From: an uncultured Georgenia sp.
GTDB taxonomy: Bacteria > Actinomycetota > Actinomycetes > Actinomycetales > Actinomycetaceae
DNA length: 5,793 bases
Assembly: GCF_937958535.1 (NCBI RefSeq)
Contig: NZ_CALGNQ010000025.1
Span: forward strand, 1-5,793
Direction: 5' to 3'
Below are positions 1-5,415 of this stretch, piece after piece. The notes beneath the pieces were generated by a model. That model made no database searches. It was not told where the DNA came from and worked only from the letters and a program-made list of their open reading frames with translations. The position numbers were made by a program, and so were the translations under genes. The stretch's first letter is position 1, and each line of letters opens with the position of its first letter.

Positions 1-321
1 GGCGAGGCGCGGGCGGCGACGGTCGAGGAGAACCAGGGCGTGTTCACCGGCATCTTCACCGGGTCGCCCGAGGCCGACCAGACGATCCGCGACGCCCACG
101 TCGTGCCCTCCGGCAACGAGGCGTTCGACCAGGTCATCCAGACCTACTACGAGGTCGTCGAGTACGGGCAGTCCTTCGGCGCCTCGCCCGTGGGGCAGGA
201 GATCACCAACGAGCTGACCAACGCCATGACGGCGGCGCTGCTCGGGGACAAGACGGCCGAGCAGGCGCTCGCAGACGCCCAGGCGACCGTCATTCGCGCT
301 TACGAGAACGTCACCGACTGA
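1..321 (+). CDS. ABC transporter extracellular solute-binding protein, C-terminal fragment (5' end outside window)
   Basis: The frame is open from base 1 to the TGA at 319-321, giving 106 residues, so the gene enters from the left and only its C-terminus is visible. The segment GNEAFDQVIQTYYEVVEYG, then a run of alternating hydrophobic and polar helical residues, and the ending AEQALADAQATVIRAYENV resemble the C-terminal helices of family 1 (sugar-type) solute-binding proteins, which usually end in a helix with the pattern 'ALxxAQxxxxxxY'. Such lipoproteins sit outside the membrane and deliver a substrate to two permeases and an ATPase. The signal peptide and ligand-binding lobes lie outside, so the substrate cannot be guessed. 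No permease follows and a terminator does, so this is the last gene of its unit; any permeases must be upstream or elsewhere. A GTG at 40 is internal and not taken as the start because the frame stays open upstream. Family assignment is by pattern only. Confidence 0.72.
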   Translation, partial: GEARAATVEENQGVFTGIFTGSPEADQTIRDAHVVPSGNEAFDQVIQTYYEVVEYGQSFGASPVGQEITNELTNAMTAALLGDKTAEQALADAQATVIRAYENVTD

Positions 322-333
322 CGACGTCGCGCA

Positions 334-362
334 CCGGTGCGGGCCCGCCGAGCCCGCACCGG
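334..362 (+). terminator. Intrinsic terminator hairpin after the solute-binding protein gene
   Basis: A perfect 11-bp inverted repeat, ccggtgcgggc (334-344) and gcccgcaccgg (352-362), surrounds a 7-nt loop. It starts 12 bases after the stop codon at 321. There is no T-run, as is common for terminators in GC-rich actinobacteria. It separates the transporter unit from the hydrolase gene. Confidence 0.8.
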
Positions 363-415
363 GGCAGCGGGGTGGGGGCCGTGCCGGGGCTGCGGCACGG
401 CGCCGAGGGCCCCGC

Positions 416-464
416 GGTCTTGCACGCGGCGGTGGGTGGCCGCGCCAAGGTCTCGCACGCGGCG
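416..464. repeat. Pair of 16-bp direct repeats upstream of the hydrolase gene
   Basis: Copies ggtcttgcacgcggcg (416-431) and ggtctcgcacgcggcg (449-464) match at 15 of 16 bases and lie 33 bp apart start to start, about three helical turns. The second copy covers the expected -35 region of the promoter proposed for the gene at 489. This geometry could suit a regulator binding twice on one DNA face, but that is inference; in GC-rich DNA such repeats can also arise by chance. Confidence 0.4.
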
Positions 465-482
465 CCGGGGGCGTGTCATCCT
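453..482 (+). promoter_or_regulatory. Candidate promoter for a leaderless hydrolase mRNA
   Basis: The hexamer CATCCT (477-482) keeps the A at position 2 and T at position 6 of the actinobacterial TAnnnT -10 box and ends six bases before the ATG at 489, so transcription would begin at or next to the start codon. TCGCAC (453-458) is a weak -35 candidate at 18-bp spacing. No Shine-Dalgarno sequence lies close to the ATG, which fits a leaderless transcript. Confidence 0.35.
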
Positions 483-488
483 CGGGCC

Positions 489-1301
489 ATGACCACCACC
501 GGACCTCTCGCCCTGCACCGTCACGGGCCGGCCGCGGGCCTCCCGCTCGTCCTGCTCCACGGCTTCCCGCTCGACGCGCGGATGTGGGACGACGTCGTTG
601 CCCGCCTCTCCGACCTGCCCGTCATCACGCTCGACGCCCCCGGCTTCGGGGACTCACCGGCACCGGACGAGGTCGCGGCAGCCGTCGGCCGGGACCCCGC
701 GCCCTCGCTGGAGACCTCCGCCGACGCCGTCGCGGCCACGCTGCGCGCCGCCGGCGTCGAGCGCGCCGTCGTCGCCGGTCTGTCGATGGGCGGGTACGTC
801 ACGCTCGCCCTGGCCGAGCGCCACCGTGGCCTGCTCGCCGCCGTGGGCCTGCTGGACACGAACGCCGAGGAGGACACCGAGGAGGCCCGCGCCACGCGGC
901 TCCGGGTCGCCGAGGAGGCCGAGCGCACCGGGGCGGACGCCGTCGCCGGCATGGTCGACTCGGTGCTCGGGGAGACGACGCTGGCCGAGCGGCCGGACGT
1001 CGTCGCCCGGATGCGCGGCTGGATCGGCGAGGCGCCGGCCGAGGGGATCGCGTGGACCCAGCGCGCCATGGCCGCCCGGCCCGCCCGGATGTCCGCCCTG
1101 GAGGACCTCGAGGTCCCCGGCCTCGTGCTGCGTGGCGCCGAGGACTCCCGCAGCCCGCAGGCGTCCGCAGAGCGCATGGCGCGGGCGCTGGGCGGGGCGG
1201 CCGAGCTCGTCGTCGTCCCGCGCGTGGGGCACATGAGCGCGGTCGAGGACCCGGACGCGGTCGCCGACGCGCTGCGGCGACTCCACGCCTCGGTCGCCTG
1301 A
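489..1301 (+). CDS. Alpha/beta-fold hydrolase
   Basis: This 270-residue protein has the classic single-domain alpha/beta-hydrolase layout. The oxyanion-hole motif LLHGFPLD is at residues 22-29, the strand-turn DAPGFGDS at 49-56, and the nucleophile elbow GLSMGG puts Ser99 in the GxSxG context. Asp219 (in RGAEDSRSP) is the likely acid and His248 (in VGHMSAVEDP) the likely base, so the triad looks complete. A helical cap fits roughly residues 125-200. Length and motif spacing resemble the 3-oxoadipate enol-lactonase/RsbQ-like group, but no catabolic genes are nearby, so the substrate is open; esterase, lactonase or peptidase activity are all possible. No signal peptide is seen, so it is probably cytoplasmic. 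I chose ATG 489 over the in-frame GTG at 372: the extra 39 residues precede the first beta strand, are Pro/Gly/Ala-rich and overlap the promoter-like region. The gene converges on the small minus-strand gene ending at 1411. Confidence 0.9.
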   Translation: MTTTGPLALHRHGPAAGLPLVLLHGFPLDARMWDDVVARLSDLPVITLDAPGFGDSPAPDEVAAAVGRDPAPSLETSADAVAATLRAAGVERAVVAGLSMGGYVTLALAERHRGLLAAVGLLDTNAEEDTEEARATRLRVAEEAERTGADAVAGMVDSVLGETTLAERPDVVARMRGWIGEAPAEGIAWTQRAMAARPARMSALEDLEVPGLVLRGAEDSRSPQASAERMARALGGAAELVVVPRVGHMSAVEDPDAVADALRRLHASVA

Positions 1302-1302
1302 A

Positions 1303-1344
1303 CGCGCCCGGCCCCGGCTCGAGGGCGCGGCGCCGCGGCCGGGG
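1303..1344. terminator. Candidate bidirectional terminator between convergent genes
   Basis: Right after the hydrolase stop, cgcgccc (1303-1309) pairs with gggcgcg (1323-1329). An alternative, mutually exclusive stem pairs ccccggc (1312-1318) with gccgggg (1338-1344). Both are 7-bp GC stems with no T-run. Their position between the convergent ends at 1301 and 1411 favours a terminator. A further 7-bp inverted repeat, gccggac/gtccggc (1404-1410 and 1423-1429), spans the stop of the opposing gene. Confidence 0.45.
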
Positions 1345-1410
1345 ACGCTGGGCGCGGTCGGGGATCCGGGTGGTCATGTCACGCCGGGAGATGCGCCCAG
1401 CGAGCCGGAC

Positions 1411-1866
1411 CTACGACCGGGCGTCCGGCGGGGGAGAAGCGCCGGCGCCCCGCTCGCGCCAGCCGGGCAGGAGCCGCTCGAGGGCGACGGGCAGGTCGAC
1501 CGACTCCCCGTCCTTCCCTCCAGCGCCGAGGACCATCGGCGGCGGTGCCGGCCGCAGCGTGACGCCGCGCAGCCGATCCACGAGTCCGAGCGGGCCGGTG
1601 AGGACGTAGAACTCACCCGTGGTGCTCAGCCCCGCGCTGCGGTCGGTGCGCAGGTACCAGCCGGTGACGTCGCTGCGGGCGGTGGTCCGGCCGTCGTACC
1701 CGCGGACGCGCAGTTGCTCGGGCGGGAGCCGGTGGCGCGCGACGGCGGCGAACTCCCGGAGCAGGTGGCCGGCGCGCGCGTGCTCGGCCTCCTGCCGCCG
1801 GCGCAACCGGTCGGCGTGGACCGCGGCTGCCTCCCGGCGTCGCCGGGCCCACTCCTCCTCGTCCAC
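1411..1866 (-). CDS. Small uncharacterised actinobacterial protein
   Basis: I do not recognise a named family. The 151-residue product begins with a charged, probably helical segment (residues 2-45, rich in Arg, Glu and Ala, possibly coiled-coil). A compact, conserved-looking core follows (about 52-135), containing VRGYDGR, GWYLRTDRSAGLSTTGEFYVL and a Pro-rich turn before VDLPVALERLLPGW. The last ~15 residues are a polar tail. There is no signal peptide or membrane segment, so it is probably cytosolic. GTG 1866 was chosen because recognisable protein character starts there and a TACGCT -10 box lies six bases upstream; the frame is open further upstream to 2133, but that extension is Pro/Arg/Ala-rich and runs into the end of the YihY gene. 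Third codon positions are strongly G/C, supporting coding. It lies 79 bp downstream of the YihY gene on the same strand but has its own promoter signal and a hairpin between them, so it is probably transcribed alone. Confidence 0.75.
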   Translation of the reverse strand: MDEEEWARRRREAAAVHADRLRRRQEAEHARAGHLLREFAAVARHRLPPEQLRVRGYDGRTTARSDVTGWYLRTDRSAGLSTTGEFYVLTGPLGLVDRLRGVTLRPAPPPMVLGAGGKDGESVDLPVALERLLPGWRERGAGASPPPDARS

Positions 1867-1872
1867 CGCACC

Positions 1873-1878
1873 AGCGTA
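1873..1878 (-). promoter_or_regulatory. -10 box for a leaderless GTG-start mRNA
   Basis: On the minus strand TACGCT (1878-1873) fits TAnnnT exactly and ends six bases before the GTG at 1866. No Shine-Dalgarno sequence is present. Together these define the start of the small gene and suggest transcription begins at the GTG. No good -35 is visible. Confidence 0.5.
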
Positions 1879-1908
1879 GGGCGCGGGGCACCGCGCCACC
1901 GACGGGTG

Positions 1909-1934
1909 GGCGCCGAGCCGGGCGCTCGGCCGCC
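1909..1934 (-). terminator. Candidate terminator after the YihY-family gene
   Basis: The inverted repeat gccgagc (1912-1918) and gctcggc (1924-1930) has a 5-nt loop and is extended by three more pairs (1909-1911 with 1932-1934) past one bulged base. Read on the minus strand it begins about 11 bases beyond the YihY stop at 1946. No T-run is present. Confidence 0.5.
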
Positions 1935-1945
1935 GGGGTGACCCC

Positions 1946-3190
1946 TCAGCCACGCGGACCGTCGTCCCGGCCCTCACGGAGACTGCGGCGGCCGGCGCGG
2001 GCAGGGGGAGCGGCGTCGGACCGGTCGCCGGTGCCCGCGGCGACGTCGGCCTCCGGGTGGTCCCTCTCTCGCCCGCGACCGGTGCGGTCCGCGCCGGCCT
2101 GCGCCTCGCGCTCTCGACCGGCGGGGTCCGCAACGGCGTCCGCGTCCTGGGTGCGGCCGTGGGACAGCCGCAGCGCCCGGCCGCGCTCGACGTCGTCCCG
2201 ACGCTGCTGCTCCTTCTTCTCCGCCGCCCGGGTGTCGCGCGGCGGCAGCTGGATCGACTCCTCGGCCTCGATACCCGCCTGCAGCTGGCGGCCGCGTTCC
2301 AGCTCGGCGTCGAACTCCGCGCCGAAGAGCAGCGCGAGGTTCATGATCCACAGCCACAGGAGGAAGACGATGACGCCGCCGAGCGCTCCGTAGGTCTCGT
2401 TGTAGCTGCCGAAGTTCGCGACGTAGAAGCCGAAGCCGGCGGTGGCGAGCGCGGCGACGACGATGGCGATGACCGCGCCGGTGCTGATCCAGCGGAACTT
2501 CGGCTGCTTGACGTTGGGTGCGGCGTAGTAGAGCAGCGCGATGATGACGACGACGATGACGAGCAGCACCGGCCACTTGGCGATACCCCACACGGTGACC
2601 GCGGTGGAGCCGAGGCCGACGAGGTCGCCCACCGCCTGGGCCACCGGACCGCTGACGACGAGGATGACCACGGCGACGGCGACGAGCAGGAGCAGCACGA
2701 GGGTGAGCAGGTAGGTCCACGGGCGCAGCTTCCACACGGGCCGGCCCTCGGGGATCTCGTAGATCGTGTTCATCGCCTTGGCGAAGCCGGTGACGTAGTT
2801 CGACGCCGTCCACAGCGCCACGAGGAGACCGACGACGAGACCGATCCCGGGCGCGCCGACGTTCGTCACGCTGTCGATGATCGGCTCGAGCTGCGCCGCG
2901 GTGTCCTCAGGCAGGGTGTCCTGGACCAGCGTCGTGATCTGGCTCGTCCCCTGTTCGCCCTGGCCGACGAGGGCGAGGATCGAGGCGAGGGCGATGAGCG
3001 CGGGGAACAGGGACAACACCGCGTAGTACGTCAGACCGGCGGCCAGCGTGGTGCAGTCGTCCCGGACGAACTCCCGGACCGTCTTGCGCAGCACGTACAT
3101 CCACGACGGCTTGCGGATGTCGGTGGGGGAGTCGGGCTTGCGCGGGTGGTCGGGATCCGGGCGGTCGGTGCGGTCGGTGCGGTCGGTCAT
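1946..3190 (-). CDS. YihY/virulence factor BrkB family membrane protein
   Basis: The 414-residue product carries the family signatures: TLAAGLTYYAVLSLFPALIA at residues 48-67, and YGALGGVIVFLLWLWI leading into NLALLFGAEFDAELER at 267-299. About six hydrophobic segments are seen, near residues 49-75, 115-135, 160-181, 206-224, 236-258 and 269-291. The N-terminus (1-45) is charged and contains three TDR repeats. The tail from about 300 is hydrophilic; its first part (QLPPRDTRAAEKKEQQ) looks typical of actinobacterial members, while the last ~70 residues are low-complexity and probably disordered. Members are inner-membrane proteins of uncertain function; the old link to ribonuclease BN is considered mistaken and transport or envelope roles are proposed. 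ATG 3190 has a clear Shine-Dalgarno AGGAG five bases upstream. The gene is divergent from the acetyltransferase and followed by a hairpin, so it is probably monocistronic. Confidence 0.93.
   Translation of the reverse strand: MTDRTDRTDRPDPDHPRKPDSPTDIRKPSWMYVLRKTVREFVRDDCTTLAAGLTYYAVLSLFPALIALASILALVGQGEQGTSQITTLVQDTLPEDTAAQLEPIIDSVTNVGAPGIGLVVGLLVALWTASNYVTGFAKAMNTIYEIPEGRPVWKLRPWTYLLTLVLLLLVAVAVVILVVSGPVAQAVGDLVGLGSTAVTVWGIAKWPVLLVIVVVIIALLYYAAPNVKQPKFRWISTGAVIAIVVAALATAGFGFYVANFGSYNETYGALGGVIVFLLWLWIMNLALLFGAEFDAELERGRQLQAGIEAEESIQLPPRDTRAAEKKEQQRRDDVERGRALRLSHGRTQDADAVADPAGREREAQAGADRTGRGRERDHPEADVAAGTGDRSDAAPPARAGRRSLREGRDDGPRG
3161..3187 (-). repeat. Three perfect 9-bp tandem repeats at the YihY N-terminus
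   Basis: The plus-strand unit gcggtcggt occurs three times without error (3161-3169, 3170-3178, 3179-3187), immediately inside the start codon. Read on the minus strand it encodes (T-D-R)3. Because the unit is a multiple of three, copy-number change would lengthen or shorten the N-terminus without breaking the frame. Confidence 0.85.
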
Positions 3191-3195
3191 CGTCT

Positions 3196-3200
3196 CTCCT
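3196..3200 (-). promoter_or_regulatory. Shine-Dalgarno site of the YihY-family gene
   Basis: Minus-strand AGGAG is followed by a 5-nt spacer (agacg) and then ATG at 3190. This is the only clear ribosome binding site in the window, and it fixes the start of this gene; the other complete genes lack one. Confidence 0.8.
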
Positions 3201-3219
3201 GTGGTCGAGCCGTGAGTGC

Positions 3220-3248
3220 AGCGTGAGCGCCGGGTACCCCCTGCGCAA
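3220..3248 (-). promoter_or_regulatory. Candidate promoter for the YihY-family gene
   Basis: On the minus strand TTGCGC (3248-3243) and CACGCT (3225-3220) are 17 bp apart and resemble -35 and -10 boxes. The implied leader is about 20-25 nt and contains the Shine-Dalgarno site. The -10 match is imperfect (C in place of the first T). Confidence 0.35.
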
Positions 3249-3257
3249 CCGGGGAAG

Positions 3258-3298
3258 ACCCGCCCGGAGCGGAGGCCACCCGCCCGAGGACGGGCGGG
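3258..3298. repeat. Direct plus inverted repeats in the divergent intergenic region
   Basis: The 9-mer acccgcccg occurs at 3258-3266 and again at 3278-3286, a 20-bp period. The second copy also forms a perfect 8-bp hairpin with cgggcggg (3291-3298) across a 4-nt loop (agga). It lies upstream of the proposed YihY promoter. Possible roles are a regulator binding site or an RNA hairpin; neither is shown by sequence alone. Confidence 0.5.
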
Positions 3299-3366
3299 AG
3301 GCCGACCACACCGAGGAGAGCGTCCTGCGCGGCGCCCGGGGCCGCCACGGACGCGGCCACGACAGC

Positions 3367-3403
3367 GAGGCCGGGGTCCGGCTGCGCAGCACCCCGGCGC
3401 CTC
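3367..3403. repeat. Long imperfect hairpin in the divergent intergenic region
   Basis: cggggt (3372-3377) pairs with accccg (3391-3396), and gaggc (3367-3371) with gcctc (3399-3403), giving 11 pairs with a 2-nt bulge. The apex contains the 10-bp palindrome gctgcgcagc (3381-3390). It ends 83 bases before the acetyltransferase ATG. If that gene is leaderless, the hairpin lies outside its mRNA and would act as DNA or belong to another transcript. The rest of 3191-3486 holds the two divergent promoter candidates; no RNA gene or extra coding region was recognised. Confidence 0.45.
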
Positions 3404-3473
3404 CCGACCTGAGTGGGGAGAACACCTGCGTCCGTACTGCGGCGGGGGCCCGAGGACCGGTCCGTGGCTCTCG

Positions 3474-3479
3474 TACCGT
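3474..3479 (+). promoter_or_regulatory. -10 box for a leaderless acetyltransferase mRNA
   Basis: TACCGT fits TAnnnT exactly and ends seven bases before the ATG at 3487, placing transcription start at the start codon. No Shine-Dalgarno sequence precedes the ATG. The -35 is not recognisable. Confidence 0.5.
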
Positions 3480-3486
3480 GGGACCC

Positions 3487-3975
3487 ATGAGCAGCTCCGT
3501 CCTCATCCGTGCCGCCCAGCAGGCCGACGCCGACGCCCTTGCCGCCTTCCACGTCCGCTGCTGGCGGGAGACCTACGGCGACGCCGTGCCCGAGGACGTC
3601 TACACCCGGCTGGAGGCCCAGGGCCCGCAGCAGTGGCGGCAGCGGCTCACCGACCCGCAGGACAGCGCGACCTGGCTGGCCGTGGAGCGGGACACCGGTG
3701 ACGTCGCCGGTTTCTCCACCGCCGTGGCGACCGGCCCCGGCGACGTGCGACCGTTGCTCCTCGCCTCGCTCTACGTCGACGAGCGGCACCAGGGCCAGGG
3801 GCTCGGGCGCGCGCTGCTCGAGCACGCGGTCGGGGACGCGCCCGCCTACCTGTGGGTGTGGGAGGACAACGAGCGTGCCCAGCGCTTCTACGAGCGCAAC
3901 GGATTCCGGCTCGACGGCGCTCGCCGGGTCGAGGAGCAGTGGGGCGGTATCGCCGACCTCCGGATGGTCCGCTGA
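3487..3975 (+). CDS. GNAT family N-acetyltransferase
   Basis: The 162-residue product spans one GNAT domain. It opens with the typical first strand VLIRAAQQADADAL (residues 5-18), continues with WRETYGDAVPED, and has the central strand LLLASLYVDERHQGQG ending in the acetyl-CoA pyrophosphate loop Q102-G-Q-G105-L-G107 (Q/RxxGxG/A). NERAQRFYERNGF (128-140) is the usual C-terminal helix-turn, with Tyr135 at the position that acts as general acid in many members. These enzymes move an acetyl group from acetyl-CoA to an amine; the acceptor could be a small molecule, a protein N-terminus or an antibiotic, and nothing here decides it. ATG 3487 was chosen over the in-frame GTG at 3223 because the fold starts there, the length is normal for the family, and a TACCGT box sits just upstream. 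The upstream 88 residues would be Arg/Gly-rich and cross the intergenic hairpins. The gene is convergent with chaA. Confidence 0.93.
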   Translation: MSSSVLIRAAQQADADALAAFHVRCWRETYGDAVPEDVYTRLEAQGPQQWRQRLTDPQDSATWLAVERDTGDVAGFSTAVATGPGDVRPLLLASLYVDERHQGQGLGRALLEHAVGDAPAYLWVWEDNERAQRFYERNGFRLDGARRVEEQWGGIADLRMVR

Positions 3976-4027
3976 CCGCGTCCCGAAGGCTGACCAGGCC
4001 CAGGGGCCGACGGGCTCACAGGATGCC

Positions 4028-4049
4028 GACCCGCCCCGGGGAGCGGGTC
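4028..4049. terminator. Candidate bidirectional terminator between the acetyltransferase and chaA
   Basis: gacccgc (4028-4034) pairs with gcgggtc (4043-4049) around an 8-nt loop. The right arm includes part of the chaA stop codon (4048-4050), so for minus-strand transcription the hairpin forms right at the gene end; it is 52 bases past the acetyltransferase stop. There is no T-run. Confidence 0.5.
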
Positions 4050-5187
4050 AGGAGAGCACGGCGATCCCGTAGCCGGCGAAGAGCACCAGGTGGCAGGCGC
4101 CGTGCACGGCCGTCACCCGCGGCGCGAGGAACGACGTCGCGGTCAGCAGCAGGCTCGCCCCCAGGAGCAGGAGGTTCGCCGGTGACTCGGCCAGCACCAC
4201 CGGCCGGCCCGTGAGTGCACCGATGAGGAGCACGGACGGGATGGTCAACCCCACGGTGGAGACCAGCGCGCCGTGGCACAGGTTGCTCACCCGCTGCACC
4301 TCGCCCTGCAGCGCCGCTCGGACGGAGGTGATCGACTCCGGCAGGAAGACGATCATCGCGATGAGCACCCCGGCCAGCGCGACCGGCGCGCCCACCCGGC
4401 CCAGGCCGTCGTCCAGCAGCGCCGCCATCTCGTGGGAGAGGAGGACGATCGGCAGTGCCGTGGCGACCAGCAGGCCGAGCCTCAGGAGCACCTCGCTGCG
4501 GTGCGTGGCGAGCACGGTGCGGATCGGGGGCGCCGGTCCCCCCTCGTCCGCGGCGCCGGTGACCGCCTCCGGCGTGTCGACCTCCCGGAAGCTGCGCGCC
4601 TGCGGACCCATCTGCCGGACGAGGAAGAAGGCGTAGAGGGCGACGGTGAGCACGACGACCGGGACGGTCTGTGCCGCGGTGTAGGAGCCGCCGCGACCGA
4701 CCACGGCGGGCAGCGCGAAGGCCAGCGACACGAGGACGACGAGCATCGCGAGGTAGGCCGAGGTACCGGCGCGGTTCGGGGTGAGGTCGCCGTGCCGCAG
4801 GCCGCCGACGAGGAGGCACAGCCCGACGACGGCGTTGAGGATGATCATCGAGACGGCCATCACCGAGTCCCGGCCGATGGTGGTGTGGTCGCCCGGGCCG
4901 AGCATGACGGCCGAGATGAGGACGACCTCGATGACGACGATCGACAGCGTGAGGACGAGGGAGCCGTAGGGGTCCCCGAGCCGGCGGGCCAGGTGCTCGG
5001 CCTCGTGCACGACGCCGAAGGCGCACACGAGGATCACCGCGACGACGACCGCCAGCGCGCCGACGAGGAGCGGGCCGGGGACCGGGGGAGCGAGCAGGTC
5101 GCCGGTGAGGGCGAGCCCCGCCACAGCGGCCCAGCCGAGCAGCAGCCGGGCGAGCGCGCGTGGCGTGAGGATGGACCGGAGATTCAT
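4048..5187 (-). CDS. chaA: ChaA-type calcium (sodium/potassium)/proton antiporter
   Basis: This 379-residue, roughly 11-segment membrane protein matches the ChaA branch of the cation/Ca2+ exchanger superfamily in length and order (E. coli ChaA is 366 residues as I recall). The first repeat carries HLARRLGDPYGSLVLTLS followed by IVVIEVVLISAVM, with Glu87 at the conserved ion-binding position. The second carries GAPVALAGVLIAMIVFLPES, with Glu284, followed by QRVSNLCHGALVSTVGLTIP. A hydrophilic loop (about 195-233) separates the halves, and the C-terminus HGACHLVLFAGYG is also ChaA-like. Known members export Ca2+, Na+ or K+ in exchange for protons and help at alkaline pH or high salt; ion preference cannot be read here. 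The loop is less acidic than the one I recall from E. coli. ATG 5187 gives the expected N-terminal helix, but there is no good ribosome binding site. The gene stands alone, with hairpins on both sides. Confidence 0.92.
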   Translation of the reverse strand: MNLRSILTPRALARLLLGWAAVAGLALTGDLLAPPVPGPLLVGALAVVVAVILVCAFGVVHEAEHLARRLGDPYGSLVLTLSIVVIEVVLISAVMLGPGDHTTIGRDSVMAVSMIILNAVVGLCLLVGGLRHGDLTPNRAGTSAYLAMLVVLVSLAFALPAVVGRGGSYTAAQTVPVVVLTVALYAFFLVRQMGPQARSFREVDTPEAVTGAADEGGPAPPIRTVLATHRSEVLLRLGLLVATALPIVLLSHEMAALLDDGLGRVGAPVALAGVLIAMIVFLPESITSVRAALQGEVQRVSNLCHGALVSTVGLTIPSVLLIGALTGRPVVLAESPANLLLLGASLLLTATSFLAPRVTAVHGACHLVLFAGYGIAVLS

Positions 5188-5293
5188 GGACGGGTTGCGC
5201 CCTGTTCTACGAGGCCGTCCCCGTACCGCCGGAAACCGCTCGGGTCGTCCCGCGCGGGTCTGTCACGCTGCCGCCGAGGCTACCCGACGGCGA
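5188..5293 (-). promoter_or_regulatory. Upstream region of chaA, promoter not firmly placed
   Basis: Read on the minus strand, two -10-like hexamers are present: TAGAAC (5209-5204), implying a leader of about 10 nt, and TAGCCT (5282-5277), implying about 80-90 nt. Neither has a clear -35. The inverted repeat ccgtcc (5215-5220) with ggacgg (5188-5193) ends at the ATG and could mask it in a longer leader. A 10-bp palindrome cccgcgcggg lies at 5249-5258. No known riboswitch was recognised. Confidence 0.3.
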
Positions 5294-5331
5294 GCGGCGG
5301 GGCCGGTGAGCCTCCTCACCGGCCCCGCCGC
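5294..5331 (-). terminator. Strong intrinsic terminator, perfect 17-bp stem
   Basis: Bases 5294-5310 and 5315-5331 are perfectly complementary over 17 bp around a 4-nt loop (cctc). This is the strongest hairpin in the window. It lies 85 bases past the stop of the minus-strand gene ending at 5416 and about 100 bases before chaA, so it most likely ends that upstream transcript and insulates chaA. There is no T-run, and the stem would work in either direction. Bases 5332-5415 show nothing else. Confidence 0.85.
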
Positions 5332-5415
5332 CGGGACGGCGAGGTGCCGGGGTGCCGCGATGCCGGGCAGCTGCTGTGACGGACAGCGCGGCGGGGGCGA
5401 GGGACAGCAGGTCGG

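Noticed and set aside
473..1609. 378-residue plus-strand frame overlapping the hydrolase
   Set aside because: Arg/Gly/Ala/Pro-rich with no domain; the overlapping hydrolase frame has an intact catalytic triad.
1867..2133. Upstream extension of the small minus-strand gene to 2133
   Set aside because: The added residues are Pro/Arg/Thr/Ala-rich and overlap the end of the YihY gene; the GTG at 1866 with its -10 box is a better start.
2057..3226. Long plus-strand frame opposite the YihY gene, 389 residues and Asp/Glu-rich
   Set aside because: It is antisense to a clear YihY-family gene; its acidic runs arise from reading hydrophobic codons backwards in GC-rich DNA.
3223..3486. N-terminal extension of the acetyltransferase from GTG 3223
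   Set aside because: The extra 88 residues are low-complexity, cover intergenic hairpins and have no counterpart in the GNAT fold.
3191..3486. Possible tRNA or riboswitch in the divergent intergenic region
   Set aside because: No cloverleaf, CCA end or known riboswitch core could be traced; only simple hairpins are present.
4273..5379. Plus-strand frame of 368 residues opposite chaA
   Set aside because: It is antisense to a well-supported antiporter gene, is low-complexity Asp/Glu/Arg-rich, and runs through the 17-bp terminator hairpin.
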